Below are positions 10,503 through 14,092 of a stretch of 14,092 bases of DNA, piece by piece. The position numbers and the translations under genes are program-made. This DNA comes from JBBRFH01 sp038224615 (lineage in GTDB: Bacteria; Planctomycetota; Phycisphaerae; Tepidisphaerales; Tepidisphaeraceae), in NCBI GenBank assembly GCA_038224615.1, contig JBBRFH010000065.1, forward strand, positions 1 to 14,092. The letters run 5' to 3'. Every line of letters starts with the position of its first letter. Within the stretch, counting starts at the first letter, position 1. Under the pieces are notes generated by a model, which was given only the letters and a program-made list of their open reading frames with translations, was not told the DNA's origin and searched no databases.

Positions 10503-11435
10503 ATGGCCAGCGACTTTGCCATCGACGTCAACGGCATGACCAAGCGGTTCGGCGATCGCACGGCCGTCGATCACATCAGCCTGCAGGTGCGCGCGGGCGA
10601 GATCCACGGCTTTCTCGGTCCCAACGGCAGCGGGAAGACGACCTTCATCCGCATGCCCTGCGGCCTGCTCAATCCCGACGCCGGCTCCGGCCAATGCCTC
10701 GGCTACGACGTCATCACGCAAAGCGAACCGATCAAGCGCGAAGTGGGCTACATGACCCAGCGGTTCAGCTTCTGGGAAGACCTGAGCATCGAAGAGAACC
10801 TGGATTTCGTCGCCCGCATGTACGCCCTGCCCAACCGCCGCCAGACGGTGCGGCAGAGCCTGGATCAACTGGGCCTCACCGCGCGGCGCACCCAACTGGC
10901 TGGACAGCTTTCAGGCGGGTGGAAACAGCGTCTGGCGCTGGCGGCGTGCATGATCCATCAGCCGAAGCTGCTGCTGCTCGACGAGCCGACCGCTGGCGTC
11001 GATCCGAAGGCCCGCCGCGATTTCTGGGACCAGATCCATCGCCTTGCGGTTGAGGGGCTGACATTCCTCATCACCACGCACTACATGGACGAGGCCGAGC
11101 GCTGCCACCGCCTGGCGTTCATCGCCGCGGGAAAGCTGCTCAGCACCGGCACGGCCGACGAAGTTGTCGCCAAGGCGGGACTGACGACATGGGCGGTCAG
11201 CGGGCCGAACCTGCATGAGCTGGCCGAGAGACTGCGGGGACGTGAAGGCGTCGAGCAGGCGGTGCCGTTCGGCAACACGCTGCACATCAGCGGCGCGGAC
11301 GCGGACGCGCTGCAGGCCGCGGTCCGACCGCACCAGGCGGAGCCGTATCACTGGCGTCAGGTCGAGTCGAGCCTCGAAGACGTCTTCATTCATCTGATGG
11401 ACAACGGCAACGGCAACGGCAGGAATCCGGCATGA
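10503..11435 (+). CDS. ABC transporter ATPase of ABC-2 exporter (YbhF-like)
   Basis: This ATPase of 310 residues powers the exporter. It contains one nucleotide-binding domain: Walker A GPNGSGKTT (39-47), Q-loop Gln86, signature LSGGWKQR (136-143), Walker B with Asp160 and catalytic Glu161, D-loop AGVDP and switch His193. LSGGW in place of LSGGQ is usual in YbhF-like exporters. The C-terminal extension ends in the SLEDVFIHLM stretch common to this group. E. coli YbhF has two such domains; this one has one, so it should act as a dimer. Pro52 sits where most relatives have Leu in the helix after Walker A. GGAG at 10491-10494 lies 8 nt before the ATG. Its end overlaps the permease start as ATGA, after an in-frame triple AACGGC repeat (11403-11420). 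Confidence 0.95.
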   Translation: MASDFAIDVNGMTKRFGDRTAVDHISLQVRAGEIHGFLGPNGSGKTTFIRMPCGLLNPDAGSGQCLGYDVITQSEPIKREVGYMTQRFSFWEDLSIEENLDFVARMYALPNRRQTVRQSLDQLGLTARRTQLAGQLSGGWKQRLALAACMIHQPKLLLLDEPTAGVDPKARRDFWDQIHRLAVEGLTFLITTHYMDEAERCHRLAFIAAGKLLSTGTADEVVAKAGLTTWAVSGPNLHELAERLRGREGVEQAVPFGNTLHISGADADALQAAVRPHQAEPYHWRQVESSLEDVFIHLMDNGNGNGRNPA

Positions 11436-12577
11436 CCCGCAGATCATTCGCATTTTCGCCGGCCCGCTTCTGGGCGATCGTGGTGAAGGAATTTATCCAG
11501 ATGCGCCGCGACCGCGTCACGTTCGGCATGATGATCGGCATCCCGATGCTGCAACTGGTGCTGTTCGGCTTCGCGATCAACTCCGACCCCAAGCACCTGC
11601 CCACCGCCGTCGTCATCGCCGACAACGGGCCGTTCGGACGGACATTGCTGCAGGCGGTCAAAACCAGCGACTATTTCAAGATCGTCAAGCAACTCGACAC
11701 CGAGGCCGACGCCGACGCGGCGCTGCGGCGCGGCGACGTCCAGTTCGTCATCAACATCCCGGCGGATTTCTCGCGCGACCTCGTCCGCGGCGACCGCCCG
11801 GCCGTACTGATCGAGGCCGACGCCACCGACCCCGCCGCCACCGGCAATGCGCTCGGCGTGGCGCGCGCCGTCTTCCAGACCGCGCTGGACAAGGACCTCA
11901 AGGGCGTGCTCGCAAGCCTGAAGCCCGGCGAATCGCCCATCGACCTGCGCGTCCACACGCGCTACAACCCCGAAGCGATCACGCAGTACAACATCGTGCC
12001 CGGACTGATGGGCGTGGTCCTGACGATGACCATGGTGATGATCACCGGCCTGGCGATCACGCGGGAGCGCGAGCGCGGAACGATGGAAAACCTGCTGTCG
12101 ATGCCGACGCGACCGCTGGAGGTGATGGTCGGCAAGATCGTGCCGTTCATCCTCGTCGGCTACGTGCAGGTGGGGCTGATCCTGATCGCGGCGCGGCTGC
12201 TGTTCCATGTGCCGATGATCGGCAGCGTACCGCTGCTGCTGGCCTCGGCGCTGCTGTTCATCGCGGCCAACCTCGCGATGGGCGTGACGTTCTCCACGGT
12301 CGCCGGCAACCAGTTGCAGGCGGTGCAGATGTCCTTCTTTTTTTTCCTGCCTTCGCTGCTGCTCAGCGGCTTCATGTTCCCGTTCCGCGGCATGCCACAG
12401 TGGGCGCAGGTGCTCGGCGAATGCTTCCCGCTGACCCACTTCCTGCGCATCGTCCGCGGCATCCTGCTGAAGGGGAACGGCCTGCCCGACATCGCCGGCG
12501 AACTCTGGCCGATCGCGGTCTTCGCCGTCATCGCGCTGACCATCGGCGTAACGCGCTACCGGCAGACACTGGATTGA
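11432..12577 (+). CDS. ABC-2 type exporter permease (YbhR/YbhS-like)
   Basis: This 381-residue inner-membrane protein forms the channel of the exporter. The pattern is typical of ABC-2 permeases with an extracytoplasmic insert: a coupling region with KEFIQMRRDR, a first helix (about 31-49), a periplasmic domain (about 52-185), then five helices from about residue 188 to the C-terminus. The conserved cytoplasmic stretch TRERERGTMENLL lies between helices 2 and 3, followed by the PTRPLEVMVGK segment. AGGA at 11421-11424 precedes the ATG by 7 nt, inside the end of the ATPase gene. It is the only permease in the operon, so a homodimer is likely. A run of eight T at 12338-12345 encodes part of a Phe tract (302-305). 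The substrate is unknown; relatives export drugs or other hydrophobic compounds. Confidence 0.94.
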   Translation: MTRRSFAFSPARFWAIVVKEFIQMRRDRVTFGMMIGIPMLQLVLFGFAINSDPKHLPTAVVIADNGPFGRTLLQAVKTSDYFKIVKQLDTEADADAALRRGDVQFVINIPADFSRDLVRGDRPAVLIEADATDPAATGNALGVARAVFQTALDKDLKGVLASLKPGESPIDLRVHTRYNPEAITQYNIVPGLMGVVLTMTMVMITGLAITRERERGTMENLLSMPTRPLEVMVGKIVPFILVGYVQVGLILIAARLLFHVPMIGSVPLLLASALLFIAANLAMGVTFSTVAGNQLQAVQMSFFFFLPSLLLSGFMFPFRGMPQWAQVLGECFPLTHFLRIVRGILLKGNGLPDIAGELWPIAVFAVIALTIGVTRYRQTLD

Positions 12578-12640
12578 TCGACCGGTGCGCCGCCAATCGG
12601 GCGCAGCCGATGCGCGGCCGTTCTGCACTCTGAACGCATC

Positions 12641-13258
12641 TCAAACGCCGTGCATCAGTTGCGATCGTGCGGCATCAAGCTGCTGCCTGGCGGCGGCGAA
12701 GCCGGGGTCGCTGCGAAGCGTGGTCTGGTACTGTTCTTCGATGGCGCGGACATTATTCGTCGCCTGCAGGACGTTCGCCCGGGCGATCACGACATAGATG
12801 TCGTCCTCCAGGGCTGCACTTTCGGCTTGCGTCACCTTCGACCTCGCCTGCATCAATTCGGCGGCAATGGCCAGCCGTGCGGATGCGTCTTTGGCCTCCT
12901 CAAGCTGGCGTTCGAGGTGCTCGATCTGCTTGCGCTGGGCCCGGATCTCGGGGAGGTCCCCGAGCTTGGCGCGGGTGCAACGGAGGGTCTGGTCGCAGTC
13001 GATGCGCGTCTTGACGAGGTCGGCCTGGGCCTTGCGGAGCTCATCGTTGAGGGGGTGATTGCGCATCGCCAAAGCGTAGGCGCGGGTGAAATTCGTTTGG
13101 GCGGCGTTGATCTGCTGCCGGGCGGCGCGGCCCGCCTGCGCGCGGGCCGACGTGCCGGAGTTCGACGTGCGGTACCATGTGATCGAGACCCCGGCATCGG
13201 CGTGCATGGGGGCAATCACGAGCAGGGACGCGAGGAAGATGGGTCCGAGAAATCGCAT
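12641..13258 (-). CDS. Exported coiled-coil protein of unknown function
   Basis: I do not recognise a family. The 205-residue protein starts with a clear signal peptide (basic MRF, hydrophobic core to about residue 18, probable cleavage around 20-22 after MHA or ADA). The rest is almost all predicted helix, rich in Ala, Gln, Glu and Arg, with heptad-like segments at about 40-85 and 105-200. A short connecting stretch holds two cysteines (Cys88, Cys94) that could form a disulphide in the periplasm. It converges on the exporter operon, 63 bp from the permease stop, and is divergent from the 74-aa membrane gene. The opposite strand is also open across it, but the signal peptide and helix pattern favour this strand. 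A periplasmic scaffold or adaptor role would be a guess. Confidence 0.75.
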   Translation of the reverse strand: MRFLGPIFLASLLVIAPMHADAGVSITWYRTSNSGTSARAQAGRAARQQINAAQTNFTRAYALAMRNHPLNDELRKAQADLVKTRIDCDQTLRCTRAKLGDLPEIRAQRKQIEHLERQLEEAKDASARLAIAAELMQARSKVTQAESAALEDDIYVVIARANVLQATNNVRAIEEQYQTTLRSDPGFAAARQQLDAARSQLMHGV

Positions 13259-13294
13259 ACCAGCAATGCTTTCCCGTGTACTATCGGCCGCCCC

Positions 13295-13519
13295 ATGTAC
13301 TCACTGAACCGTTGGCTGGCCCGGCTGTCATTTTCCATGCTGATCTGTGCCGGTTTGCTCGGCTATTCCGCTTATCAGCAGGTCAAAATGCTGGGCTGGT
13401 CGGCCCGGCCGGTCCTGCTGGTGACCGGGGGGATCGTGGCGGCGGGCCTCGGGCTAAGGGGAATACGCATACGTCACAGCACCGCATTATTCACTGAAAA
13501 TCACGACGATGTCCGATAA
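13295..13519 (+). CDS. Small two-helix membrane protein of unknown function
   Basis: This 74-residue protein has two hydrophobic segments (about 10-27 and 38-57) joined by a short QQVKMLGWSARP loop, and a charged tail. I do not recognise it. The start at 13295 is chosen because a basic N-terminus and the first helix begin there; the longer frame upstream is only antisense to the exported coiled-coil gene. No Shine-Dalgarno is visible. A TACTAT at 13279-13284 could be a -10 element that would give an almost leaderless mRNA, but no matching -35 was found. It is head to head with the coiled-coil gene, with 36 bp between the two start codons. Confidence 0.6.
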   Translation: MYSLNRWLARLSFSMLICAGLLGYSAYQQVKMLGWSARPVLLVTGGIVAAGLGLRGIRIRHSTALFTENHDDVR

Positions 13520-13681
13520 GACCGATGGTAACGGAGCGGGGACGTGTGCGGGCGGGCCGCCTCGGTGGGACGAGGAATCTCGCGGCGCATGCGGACAAAT
13601 CCGGCTCTGTTGAGGTTGTTAGACGGTTCGGTCGGACGAATCGAGCGGGCCACGTGATCGGCTCGCGGACTGGTACGCAAT

Positions 13682-13945
13682 ATGTCGACCCAAACCCGGC
13701 GTCAGCTCAAGCACGAGGCCGATCTGCTCAAGTGCTTTGCCGACTCGTATCGCGGGAAGTTCGAGCACATGATCGACCGGCTCAATCATATTCCCGCCAT
13801 CCCCACCCCCTCGACCGCCGCCGAAAATGCCGCCTGCATCCGCCTGTGCGTCGAGACGCTGGGCATGCTGCTGGCGACGCAAACCCACCTCGCCGATGCG
13901 CTGCGGGCGCTATCGCAGGACGAACCGGTCCGCCGCGCCGCGTAA
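13682..13945 (+). CDS. Small helical protein of unknown function
   Basis: This frame encodes 87 residues, largely predicted helical, with a Pro-rich break (IPAIPTPS, 37-44) and two cysteines close together (Cys52, Cys56) plus Cys18. It has no signal peptide or membrane segment, so it is probably cytoplasmic. Third-position G/C preference and the balanced, non-Arg-dominated composition favour this frame over the overlapping ones (13525-13971 on the same strand, 13619-13888 on the other). No ribosome-binding site or promoter is evident. No function can be assigned. Confidence 0.5.
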   Translation: MSTQTRRQLKHEADLLKCFADSYRGKFEHMIDRLNHIPAIPTPSTAAENAACIRLCVETLGMLLATQTHLADALRALSQDEPVRRAA

Positions 13946-13948
13946 GCG

Positions 13949-13994
13949 GCCCGGTCGCCGGGCGTGCTTGAGTGAAGGCACTGAGGCCCTCAGT
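13949..13994 (+). other. Two hairpins after the 87-aa gene, possible weak terminator
   Basis: GCCCGG (13949-13954) pairs with CCGGGC (13958-13963), starting 4 nt after the stop codon. A second perfect inverted repeat, ACTGAGG (13980-13986) with CCTCAGT (13988-13994), follows. Neither has a T-run, so termination is uncertain. Confidence 0.35.
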
Positions 13995-14025
13995 CAATGA
14001 GATAGAAACGCCCCCCGCGCCTCCC

Positions 14026-14092
14026 CTCTTTGCCTCTTTGCCTCTTTGCCTCTTTGCCTCTTTGCCTCTTTGCCTCTTTGCCTCTTTGCCTC
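14026..14092. repeat. Octanucleotide tandem repeat (CTCTTTGC)n, truncated by window end
   Basis: Eight perfect copies of CTCTTTGC fill 14026-14089, followed by the first three bases of a ninth at the window edge, so the array continues or the contig ends here. One strand is almost all pyrimidine. No gene is seen across it: the reverse strand reads EAKRQRGK repeats in one frame but hits a stop shortly after leaving the array. Confidence 0.97.

Noticed and set aside
11444..12628. Leftward 394-codon frame across the permease gene
   Set aside because: It is a His/Arg/Asp-rich shadow of a clear ABC-2 permease on the other strand.
12578..12640. Possible terminator between the permease and the exported coiled-coil gene
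   Set aside because: Only short imperfect inverted repeats (for example ATCGG with CCGAT) and no T-run; too weak to call.
12650..13294. Rightward frame antisense to the exported coiled-coil gene
   Set aside because: Its translation is Gly/Val/Arg-rich without features, while the leftward frame has a signal peptide and heptads. Only its end, from 13295, looks like a gene.
13525..13971. Rightward 148-codon frame overlapping the 87-aa gene
   Set aside because: Its composition is Arg/Gly/Ala-dominated, typical of shadow frames in G+C-rich DNA; the 13682 frame is more protein-like.
14026..14092. Octanucleotide array as a CRISPR array or a coding repeat
   Set aside because: There are no spacers between the units. 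The reverse-strand frame ends at a stop just outside the array, and no gene context is visible.

Overview
The window is G+C-rich throughout and densely packed. It carries housekeeping genes with Gram-negative envelope features: a HlyD-type adaptor with a lipoprotein-like signal, an ABC-2 exporter and an exported coiled-coil protein. Ribosome-binding sites are mixed. Some genes have a clear GGAG or AGGA (rpsR, the phosphatase, the ABC ATPase and permease); others have none that I can see (gltB, the CDF transporter, the small proteins at the right end). Protein style and base composition would fit a planctomycete such as a member of the Phycisphaerae, but that is inference. No rRNA or other marker here settles it.

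Layout from left to right. (1) The 3' part of a membrane-anchored GGDEF-EAL cyclic-di-GMP protein runs rightward off the left edge. It converges, across a nested palindrome, on (2) a complete leftward gltB (glutamate synthase large subunit) with no gltD beside it. (3) Divergent from gltB, across a 351-bp gap, is a rightward CDF cation transporter with an unusual first metal site and a Cys-rich tail. (4) A stand-alone rpsR (ribosomal protein bS18) has its own sigma70-like promoter and a strong intrinsic terminator. (5) A leftward two-gene unit joins a Cys-based phosphatase to rsmG (16S rRNA methyltransferase) by an ATGA overlap. (6) Divergent from it is a rightward four-gene operon: a 77-aa membrane protein of unknown function, a HlyD-like adaptor, an ABC ATPase and an ABC-2 permease, all overlapping or 2 nt apart. 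(7) A leftward exported coiled-coil protein lies head to head with a rightward 74-aa two-helix membrane protein. (8) Last come an 87-aa unknown protein, two hairpins and an octanucleotide tandem repeat that runs off the right edge.

Most of the window is conventional. The parts least explained by known families are the 77-aa protein coupled to the exporter, the phosphatase-rsmG coupling, the exported coiled-coil and small membrane protein pair, the nested palindrome between the c-di-GMP gene and gltB, and the 8-bp repeat array. I saw no tRNA, rRNA, CRISPR array, insertion sequence or phage gene. I found no convincing evidence of a wholly new multi-gene system.
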